Source: Fibrobacter sp. UWB15
Lineage (GTDB): Bacteria > Fibrobacterota > Fibrobacteria > Fibrobacterales > Fibrobacteraceae
Direction of reading: 5' to 3'
Length of the DNA: 64,000 bases
NCBI RefSeq assembly: GCF_900177705.1
Contig: NZ_FXBA01000002.1
Location: 1 to 64,000 of the forward strand
The notes under the pieces were generated by a model. The model had not been told where the DNA came from, searched no databases, and saw only the letters and a list, made by a program, of their open reading frames with translations. Shown in pieces: positions 10,284 through 19,400 of this stretch (position 1 is its first letter; each line of letters opens with the position of its first letter). The translations under genes and the position numbers were made by a program.

Positions 10284-10318
10284 TAAGAAAGATGCCCTCG
10301 ACAAAACTGCCGAGAGCA
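10284..10318 (-). terminator. Terminator of the subtilase gene
   Basis: An 8-bp minus-strand stem (TGCTCTCG / CGAGGGCA, one G-T pair) is followed by TCTTTCTT, about 30 bases after the protease stop. Confidence 0.55.
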
Positions 10319-10349
10319 CCTCAACATCAGAATGACTTTGCGCTAAGCG

Positions 10350-12203
10350 TTAGTCAACACGCACAAAGCAATAGGCCAAATAAAGAGGAGCCGTCGAATA
10401 ATCATTTCTATAGTTAATAATTCGTACATTTGCGGTTCCAGTCTCCTTTGCAACAAAATCAATAACTTCAAAGTTATTCATCAAGCTTTGAGACTGAAGA
10501 CCTCTGTACCCCAAACCGGCTCCATAGACAGCCAAATCAAAATCATGAGGCATAACATGATCATAGAACAATGGTGCAGGAGGAACCATCCAAGCAATAA
10601 CAGCCCTATAGCGTTTTCCTTTCTGAACATTTTCAGTTACAGTATAATAAGCATCATTGCCATTATTGTTTGTTCCGAAGATTTCATATTGCGTTATGCC
10701 CGGCCAAGACAAAATATGGCTTCGAGACTCTGTAAATAATTTATACGAAGGAATATGAGCAGTAAATCTTGCATCGTCGTAATCAATATCATCTGCATTC
10801 ACGACTTCAAGACCTTCAGCAGCAATAAACTGAGCCTTCACAAGTTCCGGATTCCATTTAAATTCAGAACGCTGAGACATCAACACCGCAGCCATACCTG
10901 CTGAAAACGGTGTTGCAGCACTCGTTCCATCGAAATACTGTGGGCTACCACTATTTCGAAGCCAGAAATTGGTAAAATTAACAACTTCCGGTTTCGCAGT
11001 ACCATCACCATGACCATTCATATCGGGATTCTTATATAGCGAATAATCCGTGAGTACGTAGCCATATTTTGATCCATAATGTTGCTTATCAAGCCGAGCG
11101 GCACCAACAGTAATCGAATTTATCCCTCGACCCATAGCTGTTACCCAATAATCAGCATATGAAGCTTTTTTATTTCCAGCAGCAACGAATTCAGACACTC
11201 GAAAGCTATAAACATACTGGTCTAAAAGCGCATCATCAATCGTATACGCGTTATCCCCCGTATAATAGCCCCAAGAATGAGAACCAACCATAATTTGAGG
11301 GCTATACGAAGCAGGATTTTCTACCATATATGCATTATTGCCACTAGCGTCTTCCCAATCAATGCTATACAATTTTGCATTAGGAGCAGTAGAATGAAGA
11401 ACATGAGCTACACCTGTCGCATGGCTTTGCACACCATAATAGCAATTTAGACTCTGGTAGGAAGAGCCCAAGTATGTTGCATTAGCGCAACCTTCATCCG
11501 AGAAGTACACGCCAACATTCTGTCCATTATAACCACCATTATGACCATAAGTTTTCAAGCCATTGGCATTCCACATTTCATCCGGAGTATACCACGGTGC
11601 ACCATTATAATTCGTTACAGAAAAAGTTTCCTTTTGAGGAACGGACGTAATAATGACATCATCAGAAGAATTAAATTCTCGTTCTATTTCTTCCGCCGTA
11701 AGGTTCTTTACAACCGGCAAGGAAAAACTCTTCACCTTTTTGTCACGATTTTTCTTCCACTTGTTGACGTTCGCTTCATATTCAGAAGCGCTCATTTCTT
11801 TCCCATTAAAGGAATAAACATTTTTTTTCAGTTTTTCATCATAACGCACTTCACCGCGGAAGCCTTTCACGTCTAAAATATCGCGATTCAACCGGCCAAC
11901 ACGCACGCGCATTCTTTCAGACGCAGCGTCATTCACCATATAAACCACAGAATCCTTAACACTAGCACTCTTGCTAGCACCCTTACGACCCAAAAGGTCA
12001 GATTTAACAACCTGCTTACGAACCACCTTTTTGGACTTGTGGTCATTCACAAACTTGCGAACTTTCGGATCCATACGATCAGCAGGTTGTCCTATCGACA
12101 GCAATTCTTCCTTTGACAAGGCGCTGTACTTTTCAAGCAATTGAGCTTGCGATGCAATACTGCATGCCATTACAGCAGCAGAAATAATTTTTGTAGACTT
12201 CAT
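10350..12203 (-). CDS. Secreted subtilisin-like serine protease (S8 family)
   Basis: About 617 residues. A signal peptide (residues 1-21) is followed by a charged pro-region of about 190 residues rich in Lys and Arg, and then an S8 catalytic domain. The likely triad is Asp near 236 (in GVYFSDEG), His near 261 (in VQSHATGVAHV) and Ser near 428 (in FDGTSAATPFSAGMAAVL), with the oxyanion Asn near 344 (VAAGN). A beta-rich C-terminal domain of about 110 residues follows; it may be a P-like or jelly-roll domain. No type IX tail is evident. The start is the ATG preceded by GGAGAG five bases upstream; an ATG 24 bases earlier lacks such a site. Substrate unknown. Confidence 0.9.
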   Translation of the reverse strand: MKSTKIISAAVMACSIASQAQLLEKYSALSKEELLSIGQPADRMDPKVRKFVNDHKSKKVVRKQVVKSDLLGRKGASKSASVKDSVVYMVNDAASERMRVRVGRLNRDILDVKGFRGEVRYDEKLKKNVYSFNGKEMSASEYEANVNKWKKNRDKKVKSFSLPVVKNLTAEEIEREFNSSDDVIITSVPQKETFSVTNYNGAPWYTPDEMWNANGLKTYGHNGGYNGQNVGVYFSDEGCANATYLGSSYQSLNCYYGVQSHATGVAHVLHSTAPNAKLYSIDWEDASGNNAYMVENPASYSPQIMVGSHSWGYYTGDNAYTIDDALLDQYVYSFRVSEFVAAGNKKASYADYWVTAMGRGINSITVGAARLDKQHYGSKYGYVLTDYSLYKNPDMNGHGDGTAKPEVVNFTNFWLRNSGSPQYFDGTSAATPFSAGMAAVLMSQRSEFKWNPELVKAQFIAAEGLEVVNADDIDYDDARFTAHIPSYKLFTESRSHILSWPGITQYEIFGTNNNGNDAYYTVTENVQKGKRYRAVIAWMVPPAPLFYDHVMPHDFDLAVYGAGLGYRGLQSQSLMNNFEVIDFVAKETGTANVRIINYRNDYSTAPLYLAYCFVRVD

Positions 12204-12237
12204 TGTCTCTCCATATTTGTTATTCATTGTTCGTTAA

Positions 12238-12384
12238 TTTATTGATAATATTTTTAGTTTATTATCAATAAAGCAAACAAAAAATAAAAACAACAGACTC
12301 ATTTTTTAAACAATATTTTTATGTAAGAAAAATATCACCTTGCTAGTAATTCATTTATACACAATATTACACACAATGTAATAT
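12238..12384. promoter_or_regulatory. Three AT-rich inverted repeats upstream of the subtilase
   Basis: A perfect 13-bp inverted repeat (TTTATTGATAATA and its complement, 9-base spacer, 12238-12272), a perfect 8-bp one (ATATTTTT / AAAAATAT, 12313-12335) and a 7-bp one (ATATTAC / GTAATAT, 12364-12384) lie in the 280-base gap upstream of the protease. They could be operators or mRNA hairpins; a curved, AT-rich promoter is also possible. Confidence 0.45.
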
Positions 12385-12428
12385 ATTGTAATTTTCACAC
12401 AAACAGTCTAAACATCTCAATCACACTC

Positions 12429-12457
12429 AAAAAAAGCCCTGCAACAATCGCAGAGCT
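12429..12457 (-). terminator. Terminator of the frameshifted lipoprotein gene
   Basis: An 8-bp minus-strand stem (AGCTCTGC / GCAGGGCT, 7-base loop) is followed by at least six T, 25 bases after the stop. Confidence 0.75.
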
Positions 12458-12482
12458 AAAAAAATATAATCGTAGCTTTATT

Positions 12483-13267
12483 TTACGGAGAGGAGAAACT
12501 AGCGCTCATCGAAGACGACGGTTCAATTTTTGGATACGGAGTGGACCAGCGTTCTTCAGCAAAGGAGAGAATCTCCTGAGCAACAGAGTCAACGAAAGCT
12601 TTATCTACAGTATCAATTTCTAGGGGATACATGCAAGACAACCAGAGTTGCTGACCTACACAAACTTCTCCTTTTTTGTCATTAGCAAATTCGCCTTTGC
12701 GGTTGGAACATTCATTTTTAAACAGTTCAAAATCACTTTCGCACGCACTGTCCGCATGACTATATTCATTGCACCACAACCAATTTGCATACTTATTTGA
12801 TTCTTTAGACACCGTTCTGTACGTAACCATGTAATGACCATTGTAATCGTTATTAAGTAGTTGAACGCCCAATTCGCCATAATATGCAGTTATTATCCTA
12901 TAGAAAGACGGTTCTTCAAATAAAATCGTTTTTTCGCCATTAAAACGATATGCAGTGCTAGATGCAGACCGAAGCGGAAATTCGTCATCGTAATCTTCTT
13001 GCGAAACTATTGTAGACTCATTTGAATCTACAGGACCAACCTCATGTGATTCAGAAGATTCGCTTAAAATACTAGAAGACGAAACTTTCACAACTGTTTT
13101 GTCCTCACTAGATGAAGATTTTTGAAAGTCTACCGCATCATCTATTTTAGACACATTACCAGAAAAACTAGATTTTGATTATTAGTTGTAGCGTTGGTAG
13201 ACGAATCCGACGAACACGCCACCAGAATTAAAGGAATACACAGAAATGAAGCAATGTTTTTATTCAT
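12483..13267 (-). pseudogene. Lipoprotein gene broken by a one-base frameshift
   Basis: The intact 3' frame encodes about 223 residues with poly-Ser runs (SSSSED, KVSSSSIL) and six cysteines, no family recognised. A good start (ATG at 13267 with AAGGGG seven bases upstream) opens a different frame. It encodes a lipoprotein signal peptide (MNKNIASFLCIPLILVACSS, lipid Cys at 18) that stops after 41 residues. Restoring one A in the run near residues 31-32 would join the two into a single Fibrobacter-style lipoprotein (signal, Ser-rich linker, body). It is either a real loss-of-function change or an assembly error. Confidence 0.7.
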
Positions 13268-13317
13268 ATTTTCCCCTTATATCTATCAATATACATTCAT
13301 TGCTTTTTTTCTGCAGG

Positions 13318-13356
13318 AAAAAAAATGTCCACCATTGAGAACCTTCAATGGCGGAC
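13318..13356 (-). terminator. Terminator of the carboxyltransferase gene
   Basis: A minus-strand stem of about 12 bp (GTCCGCCATTGA pairing with TCAATGGTGGAC) is followed by eight T, about 20 bases after the stop. Confidence 0.8.
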
Positions 13357-13378
13357 GTTTCTCTAGATATAGAATCTA

Positions 13379-14998
13379 TTACAGCGGAATGTTCGCGTGC
13401 TTCTTCCAGTGACGCTTCTGTTCCTTGGTCTTCAAGGCATCGAAAGCGGCAATCAGGCGCTTACGAACATCGGCCGGGTGAATCACTTCGTCGACCACGC
13501 CCATGGAGGCGGCAACGTAGGGGTTCATCAGTTCTTCTTCGTACTTGGCGATGCACTGGGCGCGAGCAGCAGCCGGATCCGGAGCCGCAGCAATTTCCTT
13601 CTTGTTGATGATTTCCACGGCACCTTCGGCACCCATCACGGCCACCTGGGCAATCGGAAGGGCGAACACGTAGTCGGCACCCACGTCCTTGCTGTTCATG
13701 GCGATGTAGGCGCCACCGAAAGCCTTACGCAGAATGAGCGTCACCTTCGGCACGGTCGCTTCGGCAAAGGCGTAAAGGAGCTTTGCACCGTGGCGGATAA
13801 TGCCCGAGTATTCCTGCTTGGAACCCGGCATGTAACCCGGAACGTCGGCGAGGGCCAAGAGCGGAATGTTGAACGCGTCGCAGAAGCGCACAAAGCGGCC
13901 AGCCTTGTCGGAACCGTCTACGTCCAAGGAACCAGCGAGCACCTTCGGCTGGTTAGCCACGATACCGATGGCTTCACCGTTCAAGCGGGCAAAGCCGATT
14001 ACCACGTTCTTGCCCCAGTCGCTCTGCACTTCAAAGAAGCTGTCTGCATCGGCAAAGGCGGCAATCACGGACTTCACGTCGTAGGCCTGCTTGTAGTTAT
14101 CCGGAACGATGTCCTGGATAGAGGCGCTGTTGTCGAAGGAAGCGGCCACTTCGTTCGATTCGGACTTGGAGAACAGCTTCTTGAAGAAGCCTTCGTCGTT
14201 CTTGGCGGCTTCGGCAATCTTGCAGTTGCATTCGGCAGATTCCTTGCGGTTGCTCTGCGGCAAGTAGCTGAGGAGCTTGCGGACACCTTCAAGGCACTTC
14301 TTGTCGTCTTCGTACATGAAGTGAGCCACACCGGACTTGGAGGTATGCACCGGAGCGCCACCGAGGTCAGCAGCGGTAATGTTTTCACCCATCACCTGCT
14401 TCACGACAGCCGGGCCCGTCAGGAACATCTGGCTCGTGTTCTGCGTCATGAAAATGAAGTCGCTCAGAGCCGGAGAATAGCAGGCGCCACCAGCGCAGGG
14501 GCCCATGATCACGGCAATCTGCGGAATCACGCCCGAAGCCCAAACGTTGCGGGCCATAATGGCGCTATAGCCTGCCAAGGAGAACACGCCTTCGTCGATA
14601 CGGGCTCCACCGCTATCGTTCATGGCGACAAACGGAGCACCGGCTTCCACAGCCATGTCCATCACGCGGCAAATCTTTTCAGCGTGGCACTGGCCCAAGG
14701 AGCCGCCACCCACCGTAAAGTCCTGAGAAGAGGCAAACACCAGACGGCCATTCACCTTGCCGTAACCGGTCACGACGCCGTCACCCAAGACGACCTTGCT
14801 TTCCTTGAGCACGCGGTTGCTCGACTTGCGGAGTGCACCAACTTCAACAAACGTACCTTCGTCGAACAGCATTTCCATGCGTTCGCGGGCAGTGCACTTT
14901 CCGGACTGGTGCTGCTTATCGACACGGGCAGCCCCACCTGCCGCCTGGGCCTGAGCCAGGTAGCTATCCAGCTTAGCGATATACTTTTCGTTCCACAT
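13379..14998 (-). CDS. Biotin-dependent acyl-CoA carboxyltransferase (propionyl-CoA carboxylase beta / MmdA type)
   Basis: About 539 residues, the usual size for the carboxyltransferase subunit of propionyl-CoA carboxylase or methylmalonyl-CoA decarboxylase, which moves CO2 between biotin and an acyl-CoA. Visible family features: the Gly-rich oxyanion segments SGGARIDEG and GPCAGGACYSPAL in the N half; DVPGYMPGSKQE, HGAKLLYAFAEATVPK and GGAYIAMNSK in the C half; and the terminal KKHANIPL. An insertion rich in Lys, Ser and Asn (about residues 260-295, with CNCK) separates the halves. The start is the ATG with AGGAG 11 bases upstream. Biotin carrier and decarboxylase-pump subunits are not adjacent, so direction of the reaction is open; a role in the succinate-propionyl-CoA route is inferred. 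Confidence 0.88.
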   Translation of the reverse strand: MWNEKYIAKLDSYLAQAQAAGGAARVDKQHQSGKCTARERMEMLFDEGTFVEVGALRKSSNRVLKESKVVLGDGVVTGYGKVNGRLVFASSQDFTVGGGSLGQCHAEKICRVMDMAVEAGAPFVAMNDSGGARIDEGVFSLAGYSAIMARNVWASGVIPQIAVIMGPCAGGACYSPALSDFIFMTQNTSQMFLTGPAVVKQVMGENITAADLGGAPVHTSKSGVAHFMYEDDKKCLEGVRKLLSYLPQSNRKESAECNCKIAEAAKNDEGFFKKLFSKSESNEVAASFDNSASIQDIVPDNYKQAYDVKSVIAAFADADSFFEVQSDWGKNVVIGFARLNGEAIGIVANQPKVLAGSLDVDGSDKAGRFVRFCDAFNIPLLALADVPGYMPGSKQEYSGIIRHGAKLLYAFAEATVPKVTLILRKAFGGAYIAMNSKDVGADYVFALPIAQVAVMGAEGAVEIINKKEIAAAPDPAAARAQCIAKYEEELMNPYVAASMGVVDEVIHPADVRKRLIAAFDALKTKEQKRHWKKHANIPL

Positions 14999-15130
14999 TT
15001 TGTAAAGAACTCCTGTATTTGTAAGATTTTCGTAGCCAAAATTAGAAAAAGCCGTTGAGCTAGTCAACGACTTTTGTATATTTTTGTTTAAATAAGTAAG
15101 ATGCAAGTAGTTTGTAGGAAGCCTCGGCAA

Positions 15131-16186
15131 TCAGGGGCCGCAACAAGCTAGAAGAGCACCACGCCTTCCTATACCCATAATATTGAATTGTCCCTCAGAA
15201 CCAGTCTTAGCCTGAATTCTGACTCGGATGGAAGCAACAGAAGTGATCGCTTCTTCTATGGAAATGAGCTGGTCAGCCTTAGCCCAGCTTGGCTGAGCAA
15301 ACTTGGACCAAGGAATGACAACATACTTACCGGTAGGAGACTTGCCCAGGTCATAAGCCGGAAGTGCATAACCGATTTTCTTATCCATTTCTTCGCCCAG
15401 GCTCAACTCAAGTACAGCGGCATGCGAGGAACTAAATAGAATGTCAATACCCTCCATACCAGAAATATCGACCGGTATGGCTTGACCATCGGCACCCTTC
15501 CCCGCAAGGTCGAAAGCGATCTCCACAAACGGATCATAGTCCAAATCGCCTTTATCCAGCTTGTACGTTCCACACATACCGTTACCGCAAGCTTCGAGCA
15601 CTGGTTCAAGATCACCGTATTCTTCGTCCGGATCTGCAGCCCATGTTATAGTTGATTTTCCACCATCAAGGCTATCATTATAGGTATACCAATAACCGGA
15701 ATTATTAAAACCGGCATCATACCCCGTGTTTATTCGAGCTATGCCTTCGGCCCCAATCCAATTTTCAAAATCGCAAGACGCTAAACTGCTGCTGGATTTG
15801 GGTTCAACACTGTCGCTAGACGGCGGCACTACACTACTGCTCGACAGCAGCTCTACGCTCGACGGAGTACTTGACGAACTTTCAGTGACAGACGGAACAC
15901 TCGACGAACTTCCATCTGTCGACTGCACGCTCGATGAACTTTCATCAGTCGATCGCACACTTGACGAAGACCCCTGTTCAGAAATGTTTTTTCCATCAAC
16001 CGTTTCGGTATTTGTTGGCACCCCGGAATCGTTGACAACCGAATCTTTCGGCGTTTCAGACGGTCTGTCACATTCACAGGACTCCTTAGAATCGGAACCA
16101 AAATCGCAAGCCACCACCGCAAACGTTGCAGAAAGCAACGCCAAAGGCAGCGCTTTTTTGAAAACGCGACTACTCTTCATATTCAT
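15131..16186 (-). CDS. Lipoprotein with Ser-rich linker and beta-sandwich (possible carbohydrate-binding) domain
   Basis: About 351 residues. The lipoprotein signal ends at VVACDFGS. A linker of about 100 residues repeats SSSS-based units (SSSSVQSTDGSSSSV type), the usual Fibrobacter surface-lipoprotein spacer. The C-terminal domain of about 200 residues (from CDFENWIG to the end) has the pattern of a jelly-roll binding module, including YWYTYNDSLDGGKSTI and VVIPWSKFAQPSW, and ends with CCGP. Carbohydrate binding is inferred. The start is the ATG with GGAGGAG six bases upstream; the longer frame upstream lacks a site. Confidence 0.8.
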   Translation of the reverse strand: MNMKSSRVFKKALPLALLSATFAVVACDFGSDSKESCECDRPSETPKDSVVNDSGVPTNTETVDGKNISEQGSSSSVRSTDESSSSVQSTDGSSSSVPSVTESSSSTPSSVELLSSSSVVPPSSDSVEPKSSSSLASCDFENWIGAEGIARINTGYDAGFNNSGYWYTYNDSLDGGKSTITWAADPDEEYGDLEPVLEACGNGMCGTYKLDKGDLDYDPFVEIAFDLAGKGADGQAIPVDISGMEGIDILFSSSHAAVLELSLGEEMDKKIGYALPAYDLGKSPTGKYVVIPWSKFAQPSWAKADQLISIEEAITSVASIRVRIQAKTGSEGQFNIMGIGRRGALLACCGP

Positions 16187-16241
16187 AGTAGACTCCTCCA
16201 CATTTGTCCCCATAAATATACACAAAAAAAATGGCTTACAT

Positions 16242-16269
16242 AAAAAAAAAGTCCCCCGATGGAGGACTT
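16242..16269 (-). terminator. Terminator of the AIPR-family gene
   Basis: A 9-bp minus-strand stem (AAGTCCTCC / GGGGGACTT, one mismatch) with a 3-base loop is followed by eight or more T. Confidence 0.8.
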
Positions 16270-16300
16270 CCTGTAAATTTAATCACCTTATTTTGCGATA

Positions 16301-18193
16301 TTAAAGGAACACTTCGATACCGCCGCGGCACTTTTCCCAAGTGGAGTTCTTCTTGCACAGAAGATCCATCATCTTGTCGTAGGTGGCCGTATTGGAGAAG
16401 CCCTTCCACAGGCGACGTTCCACAGATTCACCGCTATCCTTATCGATTGTGGTGATGGTGTCGTAGTAGGCCGGATTATCCTTGAATTCAGAAATCAGGA
16501 TTCCCTTCAAGTCTTCGGTGTAAATCTTGGAAGCGTACTTGAGGATGGAATCGTTGAAGTTGAGTTCGTTTTCGACCAACCATTCGAAATCCTGAATCGG
16601 GTCACCGTAAATGAGCCAATGCTTAAGGGCAAGGGCCACCACGAGGTCCTTCACGGCGCTGCGGAAGATAAACTTGTCTTCGAGGCGGCCGTTCCAGGTG
16701 ATACGGGTCAGCGGGTTATCGTCGTTGGCTTCGATAGAAACACCCTTACCCGGGGTTACGCGGCGAATCTTGATCGGGAGTCGGCTAAGGAGCTGCCAAG
16801 CCTTGGTGAAGGCGATGGTCTTGCGGACGAAATCCTTTTCCTTATCCGGAGAAACACGCACGAACGCGCCGAAGCAACGCTGGTACAGAGTTTCCTTATC
16901 GAAAATGCAGTCGCTAGAGCGGCATTCGCTGAGCTTGCCATCCATCATGAAGAGGGTCTTGGCAAGTTCGGGGCGCATACGCACTTCGAGCTTACGGGTA
17001 CGTGCCTTCAGGCGCACGCCATCCTTATAAACGTAGGTAAAGCCTTCTTCCTGGTAACGCTGCCAAATGAAGAACTGCAGGTCATCAGCGGCACGCAGGT
17101 GGTAGCTGAACACCGGGTTCTGGCGGTTGTTGGCCATGGTCACCTGGTTCAGGAAGTTGTCGGCACCAGGATACGGCACCACCACCTTCACGAGCACCTG
17201 TGGGTTCACCGGCTTCTTGCTCTTCTTGGCGTACTGTTCGTAGGTGAACAGGGACTGGGCACCGTTAATAATCTTCGGACGTTCAATATAGAGAACCTTC
17301 TTGCCGTCGCGTTCCTTGAGGCGCAGGTCATCGCCCGTCAGGGTCATACCGTTGTGCAGGAACGGGAAGTCATCCACGTTCACGTTCTGGTCGTCGTTGC
17401 GTTCCATGGTCTGGAAGGCATCGATCAAAGCAGCGTTCGTGTGAGTGAGGTTACCGAGGTAAGTACGAATGTTACTAGAGACGATAGCCATGTTGTGCTT
17501 CGTCTTGAGGCGCTTACCCAGGTTCACGTGGTAGTCAAAAATCGTACGAATCGGGCAGAAACCGAGGAAAAGTTCACCGTGATCGGAGGTCAGGTGGAGC
17601 GGATCGGAATCCATCACGATTTCAAGCTTGTCGTCGGCGCTGCGGAAGTCGCGGGTCAAGTCATCGTGTTCAGCGATAATTTCGAGCTTAGCCTTGACTT
17701 CGTTCTTCCAGATGCCGAGCTTGCGGCGCATATCCTTGAGGGTACGTTCCAGTTCGGAGTCGGTAATGTCGCGGGTCGCACGGGTACGGAGAACCGTAAT
17801 TTCGAGTGTTTCCATGTAGGGGCGACTTGCCGGGGAATCGGAATCTTCCTCTTCTTCGTCGTCAGAAATCTTATTAACAGCCCAAGGATCAGCTTCTTCG
17901 CGAAGCGACATGAAGAACGGATTAGGAGGGTCGCTGGTGCGGAAAACGGCTATCTGGAGCTGCTTGAGGTCGGAATTCAAGTGAGAAACGACCTTTTCGA
18001 GCGGAGTATCTTCATCAAGGAAGATGAAGAATTCCATAAAGCCCTGGGAGTATTGGAAGCCATGGAAGCAGCCGTTTTCATCAAGGTTTAGATGCCGGAG
18101 TGCCTTAATTCTGTCAGTAGGATCGTTCGGATTGAGACTCAAGAGGCTAGCTACAAATGCTAGACGGCGTTCCTGCGATTTGGTTAGTTCCAT
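16301..18193 (-). CDS. AIPR-family protein (abortive-infection phage-resistance type)
   Basis: 630 residues, predicted cytoplasmic. It carries the signature order of the AIPR family: NIRTYLG (241-247), LHNGMTL (279-285), PKIINGAQS (306-314), then VLVKVVVP and NNRQNP (355-360). Family members are linked to abortive infection and to defence islands, mostly by context; the biochemical activity is not settled. An N-terminal region of about 220 residues with an acidic stretch (DDEEEEDSDS) precedes the core. It is flanked by ordinary envelope genes, with no restriction, integrase or toxin gene beside it, and has its own terminator and a good start (AGGAAA before ATG). Base composition is like its neighbours, so recent transfer is not evident. 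Confidence 0.78.
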   Translation of the reverse strand: MELTKSQERRLAFVASLLSLNPNDPTDRIKALRHLNLDENGCFHGFQYSQGFMEFFIFLDEDTPLEKVVSHLNSDLKQLQIAVFRTSDPPNPFFMSLREEADPWAVNKISDDEEEEDSDSPASRPYMETLEITVLRTRATRDITDSELERTLKDMRRKLGIWKNEVKAKLEIIAEHDDLTRDFRSADDKLEIVMDSDPLHLTSDHGELFLGFCPIRTIFDYHVNLGKRLKTKHNMAIVSSNIRTYLGNLTHTNAALIDAFQTMERNDDQNVNVDDFPFLHNGMTLTGDDLRLKERDGKKVLYIERPKIINGAQSLFTYEQYAKKSKKPVNPQVLVKVVVPYPGADNFLNQVTMANNRQNPVFSYHLRAADDLQFFIWQRYQEEGFTYVYKDGVRLKARTRKLEVRMRPELAKTLFMMDGKLSECRSSDCIFDKETLYQRCFGAFVRVSPDKEKDFVRKTIAFTKAWQLLSRLPIKIRRVTPGKGVSIEANDDNPLTRITWNGRLEDKFIFRSAVKDLVVALALKHWLIYGDPIQDFEWLVENELNFNDSILKYASKIYTEDLKGILISEFKDNPAYYDTITTIDKDSGESVERRLWKGFSNTATYDKMMDLLCKKNSTWEKCRGGIEVFL

Positions 18194-18458
18194 TTTTTCC
18201 TCAGTTCTGTTATTTTACAATACCAAAAGTCGGGTGCAATTGCGGCACCTTACCCTTAATATCGTATTTTGCACCTTAAAAATAGTTTCAAAATGCCGCT
18301 TTGTGGATAAAAAACATACATTTTTTTCATTTTTTTTCAAAAGGCGCCTTATTTATAGTGAACATTTGTGCAAAATTCATACTTTTTTACTTTTTTTGAA
18401 TAAAGTTTCATCTTTTCGGGGCAAAAATGCTATGATTTACACTATAGGAGATGTTCCC

Positions 18459-19211
18459 ATGAATTTGCTAGATATCATTAATAAAGCCAAGGCCGAAAAA
18501 GCCACCTCGTTAGACCTTTCCCAAAAAGAACTGAGGCTTCTGCCCCCGGAACTTTTCGAGCTGGAAGACCTCGAAGAGCTGATTCTTGATCGCAACATGC
18601 TCGTGGAACTCCCCGACGACATTTCCAGGCTCAAGAAGCTGAAGAAGCTCTCCGTGAGCGAAAACGACCTGATGGAACTCCCCGAAGAGATCGGCGAGCT
18701 CGTAAACCTGGAACACCTCTACCTTGGTTACAACAGCCTGTCGGAGCTCCCGGACTCCGTGGGCAACCTCAAGAAGCTGGAAACGGTGAACATCGCCAAG
18801 AACCAACTTTTGGATTTGACCCTCGAAGTCGGCAAATGGGAAAACGTCACCAAGCTGAGTCTTCACGACAACATGCTGTCCGAAGTCCCGGCAACTCTCG
18901 GCAAGTTGAAAAAGCTCCGCAAGCTTTACCTCGACAACAACGACCTGACCAGCATTCCGGCAGCTCTCTCGCACCTGGAATCTCTGGAAGTTTTGATGGT
19001 GTCGGGCAACAACCTGGGCGCAATCCCCTCTGAATTTGGCAACCTGAAAAAGCTCAAGGAACTGGTCCTTGACGCAAACCAGCTTGAAACGCTCCCCGAA
19101 ACCCTTGCCGAATGCGACAGCCTCGAAACCATCTCTGTAGTGGAAAACCCCATGGAAGGCGGTATCCCCCGCGTGCTCCTGGACAAGAAGGGACTGAGCA
19201 TAGACCAGTAG
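18459..19211 (+). CDS. Leucine-rich-repeat protein
   Basis: 250 residues, predicted cytoplasmic with no signal peptide. It is built almost wholly of leucine-rich repeats with the spacing L..L..L.L..N.L..LP..., about nine units. Such solenoids bind proteins; the partner is unknown. The start is the ATG with AGGAG eight bases upstream; the longer frame reaching back into the AIPR gene has no site and poor composition. The stop codon TAG lies inside the first unit of a heptamer repeat array. A 265-base gap separates it from the divergent AIPR gene and holds AT-rich promoter-like sequence. Confidence 0.85.
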   Translation: MNLLDIINKAKAEKATSLDLSQKELRLLPPELFELEDLEELILDRNMLVELPDDISRLKKLKKLSVSENDLMELPEEIGELVNLEHLYLGYNSLSELPDSVGNLKKLETVNIAKNQLLDLTLEVGKWENVTKLSLHDNMLSEVPATLGKLKKLRKLYLDNNDLTSIPAALSHLESLEVLMVSGNNLGAIPSEFGNLKKLKELVLDANQLETLPETLAECDSLETISVVENPMEGGIPRVLLDKKGLSIDQ

Positions 19212-19235
19212 GAAGTAGACAGTAGGCAGTGGTTA
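19208..19235 (+). repeat. Heptamer repeat array at the LRR gene stop
   Basis: Four degenerate 7-base units (GTAGGAA, GTAGACA, GTAGGCA, GTGGTTA). The first contains the TAG stop codon of the LRR gene. Same family as arrays at 47958, 51781 and 62319. Confidence 0.8.
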
Positions 19236-19241
19236 GGAACA

Positions 19242-19400
19242 TGTCATCCTGAGCGGAGCACGAAGTGCGTAGTCGAAGGATCTAAACTATGAAAGACCAT
19301 ATTTATAGATTCTGCTCCTTCGAATCTAACGCGACTAAGGGACTAAAGTCCCTAGTCTTGTATATCGATTCCGCCCTAAAGGGCGTCACTCAGAATGACA
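19242..19400. repeat. 159-bp inverted-repeat element (MITE-like)
   Basis: The ends TGTCATCCTGAG and CTCAGAATGACA match as 11 of 12 inverted bases. Inside are two strong hairpins: GACTAAGGGACT with AGTCCCTAGTC (19333-19357) and CGCCCTAAAGGGCG (19372-19385). It carries no transposase. The apparent start codon of the next protease lies inside it. Confidence 0.65.

Noticed and set aside
16301-18193. Prophage or defence island around the AIPR gene
   Set aside because: No phage structural, integrase or restriction gene lies on either side; neighbours are ordinary envelope genes.
18024-18458. Long N-terminal extension of the LRR protein
   Set aside because: It overlaps the AIPR gene on the other strand and lacks a ribosome binding site; the ATG at 18459 has AGGAG.
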